A stretch of DNA of 64,000 bases from Pedobacter roseus (GCF_014395225.1 NZ_CP060723.1:5208001-5272000); one strand, 5' to 3'; positions 51,779 to 62,400 are shown, numbered from the stretch's first letter. A program made the numbers and translations. Notes: generated from the letters alone by a model not told the origin.

Positions 51779-52456
51779 ATGAAATACACCTATTATGGCC
51801 AATCTTGTTTCTTACTCGAAACTTCTGGCAAAAAATTATTATTCGATCCATTTATATCACACAATCCATTAGCTAAAGATGTAGATATTAAGGCGATTGA
51901 AGCTGATTACATTTTAGTGAGCCATGGTCATGGCGACCACGTAGCTGATTTGGTTGAATTGGCTAAACAAACCCAGGCAACCGTTATTGCAATGCCGGAA
52001 ATTACCGATTGGGCTTCAAAACAAGGCGTAGAAAAAGTACACGGAATGAATTTCGGCAAATTTACCTTCGATTGGGGAACGGTACGTATGGTACCAGCAA
52101 CACATTCTTCGGGTTTACCTGATGGAAGTTATGGTGGCAATCCAGCTGGTTTTGTTTTAGAAGTTGATGGTAAACAGATTTATTTTGCGGGTGATACCGG
52201 TTTAACCATCGAAATGAAGGTTTTGGCTGATATTTATAATCTTGATTATGCTATTTTACCTATCGGTGGAAATTATACCATGGATGTAGATGATGCCTTA
52301 ATTGCGACAAAATACTTTGATTGCGATAAAGTGATCGGTGTGCATTACAATACCTTCCCGGTAATTGAAATTGATACCAAAGCCGCCGTTGATAAATTTG
52401 AACGCGAAAAGAAAACCTTGTTGTTGCCAGCAATCGGCGAAACAATAAACTTATAA
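51779..52456 (+). CDS. metal-dependent hydrolase, UPF0173 (metallo-beta-lactamase fold)
   Basis: 225-aa cytosolic protein. The metallo-beta-lactamase metal site HGHGDHVAD (about 49-57) is complete, with ATHSSGLPDGSYGGNPAGFVLE (about 104-125) and YFAGDTGLT (about 133-141) giving the further His and Asp ligands, and GVHYNTFPVIEID near the C terminus. This is the UPF0173 group (YtkL-like), whose substrate is unknown. A terminator follows. Confidence 0.9.
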   Translation: MKYTYYGQSCFLLETSGKKLLFDPFISHNPLAKDVDIKAIEADYILVSHGHGDHVADLVELAKQTQATVIAMPEITDWASKQGVEKVHGMNFGKFTFDWGTVRMVPATHSSGLPDGSYGGNPAGFVLEVDGKQIYFAGDTGLTIEMKVLADIYNLDYAILPIGGNYTMDVDDALIATKYFDCDKVIGVHYNTFPVIEIDTKAAVDKFEREKKTLLLPAIGETINL

Positions 52457-52503
52457 TTCCAGTCGAATCCGCAGCGTAAGCGGTCGCGGTTGCAAGCAAC
52501 AAT

Positions 52504-52537
52504 AATAAAGGAGGGCCAATTGGCCCTTCTTTATTGC
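52504..52537 (+). terminator. rho-independent terminator
   Basis: Fourteen-pair stem with one mismatch (AATAAAGGAGGGCC / GGCCCTTCTTTATT) and loop AATT; downstream of the UPF0173 hydrolase gene. Confidence 0.8.
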
Positions 52538-52852
52538 TAACATACAATTAGGGCTTAACAGTTACCTGCTAAAGTCCTAATAAAAACTGTTTCCTGCCTT
52601 GAAGGTGTTAAAACGATGGCAGCATCATTACTGTAGTAAAACAAATGATATTTACCTATAATTTTAACAAAAGGCTTAAATTACTGCTTAATAACGCTAA
52701 AATTCATCATTAATCTACTAAAACTATAAATACAGACAGATTAAATTGATAGAAATTGAAGCAGTGTTTAATTATGCATTAAAAGTATTTGCAGGAGATA
52801 AACATTTTTTTTTGAGGAAGGTTTTAAAGGAGTCAGGTGTGGGAATAAAACA
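52538..52852. other. intergenic stretch without recognised content
   Basis: About 315 AT-rich bases between the hydrolase terminator and the tRNA. I see no coding signal, RNA fold or repeat. Confidence 0.4.
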
Positions 52853-52854
52853 AT

Positions 52855-52880
52855 AAAGCCTTCAGATTTTATCCAAAGGC
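52855..52880 (-). terminator. weak hairpin downstream of tRNA-Arg
   Basis: AAGCCTT / AAGGCTT arms with a twelve-base loop; the minus-strand T run is poor, so termination is only possible. Confidence 0.35.
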
Positions 52881-52892
52881 TTAACATTTTAG

Positions 52893-52964
52893 TGGTCCCG
52901 ACGAGAATCGAACTCATATCTAAAGTTTAGGAAACTTCTATTCTATCCGTTGAACTACGGGACC
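52893..52964 (-). tRNA. tRNA-Arg (anticodon CCT)
   Basis: Reading on the minus strand: acceptor GGTCCCG pairs with CGGGACC, discriminator A; D arm around AGTTCAACGGATAGAA; anticodon stem GAAGT / ACTTT with loop TTCCTAA, giving anticodon CCT for AGG codons; T arm GAGTTCGATTCTC. 72 bases, no encoded CCA. A perfect -7-type box, TATATTTG, lies at 52988-52981, about 17 bases upstream on this strand. Confidence 0.93.
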
Positions 52965-52980
52965 ATTTTATTTTGATGCG

Positions 52981-52988
52981 CAAATATA
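52981..52988 (-). promoter_or_regulatory. putative -7 box of tRNA-Arg
   Basis: Minus-strand TATATTTG fits TAnnTTTG and is placed correctly for the tRNA 5' end at 52964; a matching -33 was not found at the usual distance. Confidence 0.4.
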
Positions 52989-53166
52989 ACAAAAGTTTCG
53001 TCTCAAGAGAATTCATTTTAACATGCATTAATGGTTTACCATTGGAGGATTAAATCTGTTTTATTTAGTGAACGCTACCTTTTAAGGGCATACGAAAAAA
53101 CTGTACTACTCACCATAATAAATCTTATTAATAGCTTCATCTTTGCCTTATCAATTTATTAAGAAC

Positions 53167-53889
53167 ATGAAATTAGCAAATAACAAAATCCTGATCACAG
53201 GCGGCGCAAGTGGCATAGGCTTCGGGCTGGCCGAAAGATTTATAAAAGAAAATAATACGGTGATCATCTGTGGCCGACGTGAATCGGCATTACAAGAGGC
53301 AAAAGAAAAATTACCTTCTGTGATCACAAAGGTGTGCGACCTGTCAGATGAAAAAAGCAGAATTGAGCTGTACAATTGGATTGCTGAAAATCACAGTGAT
53401 TTAAACGTACTGGTAAACAATGCAGGTATCCAAAACTGGATGAACATTGGTGATGATGATTTTTACGAAAAAGTAAATGACGAAATTACCACCAATGTTT
53501 TAGCGCCACTGCACTTAACAAAACTGTTTAGCAACCTGGATGCACTGGATACGGTTATTAATGTAACCTCAGGACTGGCATTTGTACCTTTATCTACTAT
53601 ACCTGTTTATTGTGGCACTAAAGCATTTATGCGTTCTTTTACGCTTTCTTTACGCCATAGCCTAAAAGATTCGAAAATAGAGGTGATTGAAATGATTCCG
53701 CCAGCCTTAAACACTGATTTGGGTGGAAAAGGGATCCATGATGCACATCCTCCTGTGAGTGAGTTTGTAGCCTCGGTATTTGAACAGATGAAGGAAGGTA
53801 AAACAGAACTGACCTTCGGGACAAGCGGCGACCGGGCAAAAGCAAATAATGATACGATAAGCGAATATTTTAAGCGGATGAATCCTTAA
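53167..53889 (+). CDS. short-chain dehydrogenase/reductase (DltE-like)
   Basis: 240 aa from the ATG at 53167 (MKLANNKILITGG), which starts right at the Rossmann fold; an in-frame ATG eight codons upstream adds nothing. NAD(P)-binding TGGASGIGFGLAERF (about 11-25), NNAGIQNWMNIGD (about 86-98), Ser in INVTSGLAFVPLS and catalytic YCGTKAFMRS (about 149-158) are present. The closest named type is the DltE-like SDR subgroup; the substrate is unknown. Ends at a good terminator shared with metG. Confidence 0.88.
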   Translation: MKLANNKILITGGASGIGFGLAERFIKENNTVIICGRRESALQEAKEKLPSVITKVCDLSDEKSRIELYNWIAENHSDLNVLVNNAGIQNWMNIGDDDFYEKVNDEITTNVLAPLHLTKLFSNLDALDTVINVTSGLAFVPLSTIPVYCGTKAFMRSFTLSLRHSLKDSKIEVIEMIPPALNTDLGGKGIHDAHPPVSEFVASVFEQMKEGKTELTFGTSGDRAKANNDTISEYFKRMNP

Positions 53890-53910
53890 TTCAGCTTCTA
53901 TGCAAAGAAA

Positions 53911-53946
53911 AAGCCATTTGATCAGTCGACCAAATGGCTTTTTTTA
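53911..53946. terminator. bidirectional terminator between SDR and metG
   Basis: Perfect ten-pair stem AAGCCATTTG / CAAATGGCTT, ten-base loop, A run on the left and T run on the right; both convergent genes can use it. Confidence 0.85.
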
Positions 53947-53962
53947 ATTTAGATTGATCCTG

Positions 53963-56071
53963 TTACCGGATTACGCTACCTTCCTGAAACTTCTCTACAG
54001 GAGCCACAAAAGTGAGTTTTCCTTCGGCGTTTTCGGCCATCAGGATCATGCCCTGCGATAAAATTCCTTTGATTTCGCGTGGAGCAAGATTTACGATCAT
54101 GCTTACCTGTTTACCAACAATATCTTCAGGTTTGTAATATTCGGCGATACCGGAAACCACTGTTCTTTCGTCAACACCAGTATTTACCGTTAATTTTAAA
54201 AGCTTTTTTGTTTTCTCTACCTTTTCAGCAGCAACAATGGTCGCTACACGGATGTCCATGGCAGAAAAATCATCAAACTGGATATTCTCTTTTGCCGGAA
54301 CAGCAACTGCTGTACTTGCCGCATTGCTTGCTTTGCTCTGGTTTAATTTCTCAATCTGGAAATCAATTTCAGCATCTTCTATTTTTTCGAATAAAAGAAC
54401 AGCCTCACCAATCTCATGACCACGTTTTAACAAGCTAACAGTACCTGCATTTTCCCAGTCGTGCCCACCGTTTTTAAGCATTTTCATTAGTTTTTCAGCA
54501 GTAAATGGCAAGAAAGGCTCAATCAGGATCTGAATATTGGCTGCGATTTGAAGCGCAATATGCAAAATCGTCCTCACACGGTCCTCGTCGGTTTTAATCA
54601 GTTTCCATGGTTCAGTTTCGGCCAGGTACTTATTACCTAAACGCGCAACATTCATTACTTCTGATAAGGCCTCCCTAAATCGGTAATTTTCGATAGAAGC
54701 AGAGATTTTAGCAGGATAATCAGCCAGTTCATCAATAACCGCCTGATCTACGTCAGTAATTCCCATGCAGGTAGGCACGGTGCCACCAAAATATTTATGT
54801 GTAAGTACCACTACCCGGTTTACGAAGTTACCCAGAATGGCGACCAATTCATTATTATTTCTGGCCTGAAAATCTTTCCAGGTAAAGTCATTATCTTTGG
54901 TTTCGGGAGCGGTTGCTGTTAATACATAACGCAAAACATCCTGTTTACCTTCAAATTCCCTTAAATACTCATTCAGCCAAACAGCCCAGTTTTTAGAAGT
55001 TGATATTTTTTGACCTTCCAAATTCAGGAATTCATTGGCAGGTACATTATCGGCTAAAGTATATTCGCCATGTGCCATTAACATCGCAGGAAAAATAATA
55101 CAGTGGAAAACGATGTTATCTTTACCAATAAAGTGCACTAACTTGGTTTCATCACTTTTCCAATATTCTTCCCAACCACATTTATCGTTTTCGTAGCTGC
55201 TGATGTAATATTCTTCAGCCTTTGGATTCCAAACGTCGAGTTTTGCATAGTTACAAAGTTCTTTGGTAGCAGAAATATAGCCAATTGGTGCATCAAACCA
55301 CACATAAAGCACTTTACCTTCTGCATCGCGAAGGGGAACACGTACGCCCCAATCCAAATCCCTGGTCATTGCCCTGGGTTGTAAACCAGCATTTAACCAG
55401 CTTTGGCATTGGCCATAAACATTCGGGCGCCATTCTTTATGGCTTTCGATATAAGTACGTAAACGGTCTTCGTATTTATCAAGCGGTAAAAACCAGTTCT
55501 TGGTTTCTTTTAAAATCGGCTTATCGCCCGATAGGGTAGATTTTGGATTGATTAAATCGGTAGCATTAAGTGTAGAACCGCAGTTTTCGCACTGATCGCC
55601 ATAAGCATTTTCATTACCGCATTTTGGGCAGGTACCCGTGATGTAACGGTCGGCCAAAAATTGCTTTGCTGTGGCATCGTAATATTGCTCAGTAATTTCT
55701 TCCGTAAAAACACCTTTTTCATAAAGCGTTTCGAAAAAATCGGCCGCTGTTTGATGGTGGGTTTGCGAAGAGGTACGGTGATAAATATCAAAAGAAACCC
55801 CAAATTCCTTAAAAGAATCACCAATAATTTTGTGGTACTTATCTACAACTTCCTGTGGGGTAATTCCCTCCCTTTTGGCCTTTAAAGTAATTGGAACTCC
55901 GTTTTCGTCAGATCCGCAGATGAATTTCACATCGCGTTTGTTCGATCTTAGGTAACGGGCATAAATATCTGCAGGAATGTAAACACCGGCAAGGTGCCCA
56001 ATATGAACCGGTCCATTGGTATATGGAAGCGCTGCAGTTACGGTATATCTTTTTATTTTACTATTATCCAA
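53963..56071 (-). CDS. metG: methionyl-tRNA synthetase with C-terminal tRNA-binding domain
   Basis: Charges tRNA-Met. 702 aa if it starts at TTG 56071 (LDNSKIKRYTVTAALPY), which matches the family N terminus; there is no ATG before the HIGH motif (GPVHIGHLAG, about 21-30) except ones 44-72 codons farther upstream that would overlap the divergent gene. A knuckle of two Cys pairs (CPKCGNENAYGDQCENCG) binds zinc; the KMSKS loop is QKISTSKNW; the C-terminal domain (about 600-702, MDIRVATIVAAEKVEKTKKL) is the EMAP-like tRNA-binding domain of dimeric enzymes. Confidence 0.95.
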   Translation of the reverse strand: MDNSKIKRYTVTAALPYTNGPVHIGHLAGVYIPADIYARYLRSNKRDVKFICGSDENGVPITLKAKREGITPQEVVDKYHKIIGDSFKEFGVSFDIYHRTSSQTHHQTAADFFETLYEKGVFTEEITEQYYDATAKQFLADRYITGTCPKCGNENAYGDQCENCGSTLNATDLINPKSTLSGDKPILKETKNWFLPLDKYEDRLRTYIESHKEWRPNVYGQCQSWLNAGLQPRAMTRDLDWGVRVPLRDAEGKVLYVWFDAPIGYISATKELCNYAKLDVWNPKAEEYYISSYENDKCGWEEYWKSDETKLVHFIGKDNIVFHCIIFPAMLMAHGEYTLADNVPANEFLNLEGQKISTSKNWAVWLNEYLREFEGKQDVLRYVLTATAPETKDNDFTWKDFQARNNNELVAILGNFVNRVVVLTHKYFGGTVPTCMGITDVDQAVIDELADYPAKISASIENYRFREALSEVMNVARLGNKYLAETEPWKLIKTDEDRVRTILHIALQIAANIQILIEPFLPFTAEKLMKMLKNGGHDWENAGTVSLLKRGHEIGEAVLLFEKIEDAEIDFQIEKLNQSKASNAASTAVAVPAKENIQFDDFSAMDIRVATIVAAEKVEKTKKLLKLTVNTGVDERTVVSGIAEYYKPEDIVGKQVSMIVNLAPREIKGILSQGMILMAENAEGKLTFVAPVEKFQEGSVIR

Positions 56072-56111
56072 AACAATTTTTATTAATTTGGCAAAGATAA
56101 GTGTTTTGAAG

Positions 56112-57011
56112 ATGATTAAGCAGCCCCCGTATTTAAAAAAAGGAGATAAAATTGCCCTCGTTTGTCCGGCAAAAAAATTACCCAAACCGATAGACCATGC
56201 CATTGAAATATTGAAAGGATGGGGTTTAGAGGTTATTTTAGGTAATAGTGTATACGCAAGCCACCACCAGTTTGCCGGAAGCGACAATTTAAGAACAAAA
56301 GATATTCAACGTTTTTTGGATGATCCGTCTATCAAAGCCATTATTTCTGGCCGTGGAGGTTATGGTACCATCCGTATCATTGATGAACTTGATTTTACGG
56401 AATTCGACAAAAACCCGAAATGGTTTGTGGGTTTCAGCGATATTACGGTATTACTTTCACACCTGATTGCACAAAGCCATACACAGTGTCTCCATGCCCA
56501 AATGCCCTACACCTTTGATGAATCCACTCCCGAAGCTCTAAATTCTTTACAGAAGGCTTTATTTGGCGAAAAACAGGAGTATAATTACCAAAGTACATTT
56601 ACAAATAAAACAGGAGAAACCAGTGGGATTTTAATCGGCGGTAACCTCACTTTATTGGCCATGATGCAAGGCTCAGTTTCGGAAATGGATTTTACAGATA
56701 AAATTCTTTTTCTGGAGGATGTTGGTGAACACGAATACAGCATCGACCGGATGTTAAGGATGCTAAAAAGGGCAGATAAACTCTCGAAATTAAAAGGCTT
56801 GATTATAGGTGCTTTTAATGAGATAGCAGAAGAAAAGATTTCATTCGGGCAAACAGCTGACGAGGTAATCTGGGACATTGTTAAGGAATATGACTATCCG
56901 GTTTGCTTTAATTTCCCTACAGGGCATATCGAAAACAACCTATGCATGATTTTAGGTGCTGAGGTAGCATTACATGTAGAAACCAATAACGTTCAATTTA
57001 AATATTTATAA
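56112..57011 (+). CDS. LD-carboxypeptidase (S66 family)
   Basis: 299-aa cytosolic enzyme that removes the terminal D-Ala from recycled muropeptide tetrapeptides. The ATG at 56112 (MIKQPPYLKKGDKIALVCPAK) is the family start; earlier in-frame ATGs overlap metG. The nucleophile Ser is in WFVGFSDITVLL (about 107-118); Glu and His of the triad are expected in FLEDVGEHEYSIDRML and FPTGHIENNLCM. GRGGYGTIRIID (about 82-93) is the conserved Gly-rich loop. Divergent from metG; DoxX gene starts one base after its stop. Confidence 0.92.
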   Translation: MIKQPPYLKKGDKIALVCPAKKLPKPIDHAIEILKGWGLEVILGNSVYASHHQFAGSDNLRTKDIQRFLDDPSIKAIISGRGGYGTIRIIDELDFTEFDKNPKWFVGFSDITVLLSHLIAQSHTQCLHAQMPYTFDESTPEALNSLQKALFGEKQEYNYQSTFTNKTGETSGILIGGNLTLLAMMQGSVSEMDFTDKILFLEDVGEHEYSIDRMLRMLKRADKLSKLKGLIIGAFNEIAEEKISFGQTADEVIWDIVKEYDYPVCFNFPTGHIENNLCMILGAEVALHVETNNVQFKYL

Positions 57012-57012
57012 G

Positions 57013-57420
57013 ATGGCGATTTTAGATAATTTAGGAAAATACCGCAATACAGGTTTGTTACTTCTACGCATAGGTATAGGGGTGATGTTTATCATTCACG
57101 GCTTCCCTAAGCTGGCTGGCGGACCGAATGGCTGGACAAACTTAGGCGGAAGTATGAAAGTAATCGGAATAGATTTTTTACCGATATTTTGGGGCTTTAT
57201 GGCCGCAGCTACAGAAACTTTTGGCGGTTTTCTTCTGATTGTAGGTCTGTTTTTCAGACCTGCCCTGATTTTGTTGATCTTCACCATGATTATTGCGGCT
57301 TTAGTGCATTTTGGCAAAGGAGATGGATTAGGCGGCGCCAGTCATGCAATAGAATTAGGCATTGTATTTTTCGGTTTGATTTTTATTGGCCCGGGGAAGT
57401 ATAGCGTGGATAAAAAGTAA
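57013..57420 (+). CDS. DoxX family membrane protein
   Basis: 135-aa protein with four predicted membrane segments, RIGIGVMFIIHGFPKLAGGP (about 18-37) being the DoxX family entry motif and FGGFLLIVGLFFRPALILL following. The family is linked to thiosulfate oxidation in archaea and to membrane-associated oxidoreductase complexes in mycobacteria; here the function is not known. Separated from the LD-carboxypeptidase gene by one base, so almost certainly in one mRNA. A terminator follows. Confidence 0.88.
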   Translation: MAILDNLGKYRNTGLLLLRIGIGVMFIIHGFPKLAGGPNGWTNLGGSMKVIGIDFLPIFWGFMAAATETFGGFLLIVGLFFRPALILLIFTMIIAALVHFGKGDGLGGASHAIELGIVFFGLIFIGPGKYSVDKK

Positions 57421-57444
57421 ACTTAATTGTTCCCAATAAAAAAG

Positions 57445-57477
57445 AAGGGCCTGGAAAATTTCCAAGCCCTTTTTTTA
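57445..57477. terminator. bidirectional terminator between doxX-like and SusCD operon
   Basis: Stem AAGGGCCTGGAAA / TTCCAAGCCCTT with one mismatch, then seven T; A-rich sequence on the left lets it also serve the minus-strand operon. Confidence 0.8.
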
Positions 57478-57482
57478 TCAAT

Positions 57483-57932
57483 CTATCCGGTAATGTTAAT
57501 GGTAAAAAAGCGTTTTACCGTCTGTCCATTGCCGAGGGTAGCCGTAACTGTTAAAACAACCGCTCCACTTGTACCAGAGGTAGGAAGTGGAGCATCAGCC
57601 ACACCACGTAAATCTTTTACCAGTTTAGTAAAGGTATAAGAACCGCCACTTACTGTCGCTGTGCCCAGATTGTTAATAACCGTACCTGTTGGCGTAGTAA
57701 ATGAAAGTGTTTTTACATCTCCACTATAAGTAACTACAATATTTACAGTTCCTGTTCCTTTTATGGTAGGAGTAGCTGCGGCATAACTTGAATATGTACC
57801 CGATACCGTGTTTAAATTACCATCAAAAGTAATGGTAGCGGCTGTATCAAGTGTTTCAGGTTGCTTTGGATCTTTTTTGCATGAGGCAAGGCCTAAAATT
57901 GATGCAAATAATATGATTAAAATTCTTTTCAT
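57483..57932 (-). CDS. small SusC/D-operon lipoprotein
   Basis: 149-aa predicted lipoprotein, signal MKRILIILFASILGLASC (Cys at 18), then KKDPKQPETLDTAATITFDG. The mature part is Thr/Ser/Gly/Val-rich and all-beta in look, with regular alternation (GTVNIVVTYSGDVKTLSFTT), like an Ig or similar sandwich. No family recognised. It is the last gene of a SusC-SusD-lipoprotein operon (8-base gap to susD-like), the position where surface glycan- or ligand-binding lipoproteins (SusE/F-like) usually lie; a binding role is inferred. Confidence 0.65.
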   Translation of the reverse strand: MKRILIILFASILGLASCKKDPKQPETLDTAATITFDGNLNTVSGTYSSYAAATPTIKGTGTVNIVVTYSGDVKTLSFTTPTGTVINNLGTATVSGGSYTFTKLVKDLRGVADAPLPTSGTSGAVVLTVTATLGNGQTVKRFFTINITG

Positions 57933-57940
57933 AGTTATAA

Positions 57941-59419
57941 TTATTTATCCCAGAATACAGATTTTACAAATACTGAAGGTCGGGCTGGTGTGTTAGGATT
58001 GTAGCTTCTTTCGTTAAATGAATAGGGCAATATGCGCGGAATAGCTGTTGCAGGAGATACTGGTGATAATGCAGGAAAGCCTGTTCTTCTCCAGTCCGTC
58101 CACGGCTCTATGGCAACCCCAAAGTTAGATACAAATTTTTCCTCAATAATTTTTTGTAGCGCATTACCGGTAAGCAAAGTTCCATTTGTTGAAGCCAGAT
58201 AAGTGGCTAAACCGGCAGTTACTGCTGCACCTTCTGTTGTTGGATCAGAAAACTCTATAGCAGCTGAAAAGGATGCTGTTATACCGGCTTTATAATAGGT
58301 ATCTGCCGTGGTTAAATCATTTCCTCCGTTTGTTCTGGCAAAATATTCAGCTAAAATCTGATTTTGCTCAGCAAAAGTTAACATTCTTATTGGTGCTTCG
58401 CCAGAATATGCACCTGCTGAAAGCTTTCCTCTAAGGTAAGTGCTCATGCGCGAAAAGGAAGTACTTACTACTATATCACCATTTCCATTAGTGGCTCCAA
58501 CATACGTAGCTCCCAGTAAGGTAAAAAATGAATTTCTCCTGCTATCGCTCTTTGCATTCATGATATCAACCAAAGTTTTACTCGGAAAAAACTGGTTTGG
58601 TCTTGATCCCTCAAATTGGTGAATAGGATTGGTTTGATTGGCAGAAGTTAAAAACCGCATTTGAAAATTGTCGGTATTCGCCCTTAACAGTTTATTGGCA
58701 GCCAATATAGCAGTTATACCCGTTTTAGCTCTAGTTGCATCTGCAGCCGTTCCATTGGTAGAAAAGTAGTGGATATACATTCTCAACTTTAAAGCATTTC
58801 CAAAACGTTCCCATTTATCCATATCACCGCCATAAAAAAGGTCATCGGTTGTAGGGGCCAATAAAGATGCTTTTTTGATATCTGCAATGCCCTCATCAAT
58901 TAAACCAAATACATTATCATATATGGCTGAAGATCCATCAAACTTAGGTTTTAAATTTGCCTCATAGCCAATAGCTTCTGTATAAGGCAGATCTCCAAAC
59001 GCATCAACATGGGTTTGATAAACATACGCTTTTACTAATTCTGCAACACCTGCATATTTTGGACTTGTTGCTTTGGTTTTTTCGATTACCTTTTGCAAAT
59101 CGGCCAAAGTACCTGCAAAAGTTGCCGCCCAGGTGTTATTGATATCACCTTCACCTATGGCATATTTATCATATTGTGTGGGTTGGGCTGCACCACCGCC
59201 CTGTGCAGCAAACTGCTGCGCCCATAACGCAGTAAAACGGTGTATATCAGAACCCATTGTAAAGCCAAGATTACCTTGCGCTGCAGGTAAAACTAAACTT
59301 GCGTCTGGATCTTTTAATCGCGTAGGATCATCATTAATGTCTACAAATTTCTTGCACGAGCTCAGTCCTGTCATGGCCAATGCCAATCCAAAAACTATTT
59401 TCTTTATATTAATTTTCAT
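57941..59419 (-). CDS. SusD/RagB-like outer-membrane lipoprotein (SusD-like_2 type)
   Basis: 492-aa predicted lipoprotein, signal ending TGLSSC with Cys at residue 22, followed by KKFVDINDDPT as in this SusD branch. The protein is helical with TPR-like units (NNTWAATFAGTLADLQKVIEKT, YVYQTHVDAFGDLPYTEAIG) and ends FNERSYNPNTPARPSVFVK. It should cap the partner SusC transporter and bind the substrate at the cell surface. The substrate is unknown; no glycoside hydrolase, peptidase or regulator is in the operon as seen. The SusC gene lies 18 bases upstream. Confidence 0.9.
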   Translation of the reverse strand: MKINIKKIVFGLALAMTGLSSCKKFVDINDDPTRLKDPDASLVLPAAQGNLGFTMGSDIHRFTALWAQQFAAQGGGAAQPTQYDKYAIGEGDINNTWAATFAGTLADLQKVIEKTKATSPKYAGVAELVKAYVYQTHVDAFGDLPYTEAIGYEANLKPKFDGSSAIYDNVFGLIDEGIADIKKASLLAPTTDDLFYGGDMDKWERFGNALKLRMYIHYFSTNGTAADATRAKTGITAILAANKLLRANTDNFQMRFLTSANQTNPIHQFEGSRPNQFFPSKTLVDIMNAKSDSRRNSFFTLLGATYVGATNGNGDIVVSTSFSRMSTYLRGKLSAGAYSGEAPIRMLTFAEQNQILAEYFARTNGGNDLTTADTYYKAGITASFSAAIEFSDPTTEGAAVTAGLATYLASTNGTLLTGNALQKIIEEKFVSNFGVAIEPWTDWRRTGFPALSPVSPATAIPRILPYSFNERSYNPNTPARPSVFVKSVFWDK

Positions 59420-59437
59420 ATTTAAACTCTCCTAATA

Positions 59438-62400
59438 CTAAAATGATAATTTTAAAAATCCACCATAGGTTCTTGTTTGAGGCTGGCCGTTATACTCAAT
59501 CCCCTGTCCGTTACCCACACCCAAAAGGTTATTCTCCGGATCTAAGTGAGGGAAATTAGGCGCATACATCAAAAGGTTTCTTCCTGTTAAACCAACATTA
59601 ATCCCTTTTATAAAGCTTAGTTTGTTTAATAATTTGCTCGGGATGCGATAAGATAATGTCGCTTCACGTAACCTGATCCAGGAACCGTCGAAAACCGCAT
59701 ACTCCTGAGCTGCTGAAGAATACAAATCACTATAATATTGTTCGGCCGTAATTAAAGTATTGTTTGGCGAACCATCGGCATATACTGCATTATGCACATA
59801 TAAACGATCTCTGTTGCCTGTTTCTGCAGCAACACCATATCTTCTTAAATCGGTAATTGTTCTCGAATAAATATCGCCACCGTAACGTATATCGGCAAAT
59901 AAACTTAATGATAAACCTTTATAAGAGAAGGTTGTATTTACACCGCCCGTCCATTTTGGGTTTGGATCGCCAATCGGCTGTAATTCTGCAGTATTGATCT
60001 GACCAGAGCTCAACCTACCGTTTGCATCCACAACATCCTTACCATTAAGTTTTTTAAATACCTGGCCAAATAACGTTCCGTATTGGTATCCGGTAACGAT
60101 ACGGCCTTGTGGATTGGTAAAACCACCGTTACCAATAAAAGGCACTCCCGGTGCAAGCTCTACCACCTCATTTCTTCCTTTGGTAAAGTTTACAGATAAA
60201 TCCCAGTTAAAGTCTGTGGTTTTTACCGGTGTTCCACTGATTAACAATTCAATACCATGGGCTTTTAAAGTTCCGGCATTTAGCAGGGTACTGGTAAAGC
60301 CTGAAGACGGCGCACTGGGAACAGAAAATATAATGTCGGTGCTTTTTGTGCTATAATAAGCAACATCAATACTTAACCTGTCTTTTAAAAACTTAGCCTC
60401 TAAACCAACTTCTCTTGAAGCTGTAAATTCGGGCTTGATATTAATGTTACCTGCTGCATTTGAAAAAGTTTGACCATTTACTCCATTAAATGGAAAGATC
60501 AGATTTGGGCCGAAACCATCAGAAGGACCCACAGTACCAAAATAGGTACCCGTACTGTAAACTGGCGCTTCTCTACCCACTTTCGCATAGTTGGCCCTGA
60601 TTTTCAAATAAGTTAAAATATCATTTTGTTTTAACTGTGGGAAAGCCTCTGTAGCAATGAAACTGGCATCTACTTTAGGGTAAAAATAACTTCTTTTATC
60701 AGGAGCAAAAGTTGAAGAAACATCTCTACGACCTGTAAATGACAGGTATGCAAAAGATTTATAATCTAAACTAATATCGGCATATACCCCTACCAAACTT
60801 TGTTCTGTTATAGCTTGAGCCGGAACGTAAGTTAAGGTATTAGAAATATTGTAATTATGAGCGGCCTGGATACCATTACCAGTAACCTGTAGCTGATCTA
60901 ATCTTCTATAATTAATCTCGTTACCCAATAAAAATCTGGCGCCGAAATCTTTTAAAAACCTTTTGTTAGCCACCAAATTGAAATACGAACTTACCTCACG
61001 TCTATTGGTGGTGTTATCGATAATGGAGCCGGATCTACTGGCAGACTGATTATTGTTTGCCGATTTTTCGTTGATTGTTTTAGAAACATTGGTGTATTGA
61101 TCAATCCCGATTTTGTAATTGGCACTTAACCAATCAGCTATTTTATAATCTAAACCAACATTACCAATGGCTCGATCTATTTTTTGTTTAAATAAAACAT
61201 ATTTAATTGACCATAGTGGGTTATCTGTACCCAAAACATTATAATAAGTATAACCTGGATTGTTAACACGGTTGCTTGGTATATTATTTAAGCCTGCTGC
61301 CGTTTCAAATGGATAATTTGCAAGATTATAGGTCCTTGGTAAAGTCATCCCATCGAATAATGGATTAGACCTTGCATTACCGGTAGGAGTACCCACAGAA
61401 TTATTATGAATGTACTGAATGGAAGAACTAATGGTTAAGTTTTTGCTCAATTGTGTACTGGCATTAACGGTAAAGTTATTTTTTGCTAAAGTGTTATTAT
61501 CAATATATCCACTTTCTTTAAAATTTCCATAATTAAAGTAGTACGCTGTTTTTTCAGTACCGCCAGAAAAAGTAACGTTATTCTGCAGGTTATAACCTCC
61601 TTTAAATATATCCTTAACATTATCCGGATAAGCTGTCAGGGTTTCTGGATTACCAAGGTAATTGGTAACCGTTTGCCCTGTTATTTTCGCTCCCCACGAC
61701 ATTTGCGAAAAAGAATCATATAATCCATTGGCACCCTGAGAATATTGATTCTGATAATCAGGTAAACGGTTAACTTCTATATAATTGTAATTACTGCTTA
61801 ATTCTACTCTTCCGGCCTGCCCTTTACTTCCTTTTTTAGTGGTTACAATTACTGCCCCGGCAACAGCTCTGGAGCCATAGAGTACGGCTGCAGCTGGTCC
61901 CTTCAAAATCGTTACCGACTCTATATCATCCTGATTTAAGTCAATACCCCTGTTCGAACTTGTACTTCCTGTATTTACAGATTGGGCTCCACCACCATTA
62001 TCAATTGGAATACCATCTAATACCCATAACGGTTGGTTCGATCCGGTAAAGGTTGTGGCCTGCCTAATATTGATGTTTGATGATGCACCTGTTGCGCCAC
62101 CGGTTGAAAGAATTTTTACACCCGCTACTTTACCCGCCAAGGCATTTACCACATTGGTAGAGCGGCCTGCCGTTAAATCGCTATTTTTAACTGTTGTAGC
62201 AGCATAACCTAAAGATTTGGCTTCTCTTTTTTGGCCCAATGCTGTTACCACAACTTCTGATAGTGACTTTGAATCAACTTCTAGAGAAACATTGATTACG
62301 CTTCCCCGAATGGCGACCTCCTGTGTGGAATACCCAACAGAAGAAAAAATCAAATTTTTTGCATCTGTACTTACTTTAATTGAAAATTTACCTGTTGCAT

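Noticed and set aside
52855..52964. CRISPR array or second tRNA near 52.9 kb
   Set aside because: Only one cloverleaf is found, and no regularly spaced direct repeats occur anywhere in the window.
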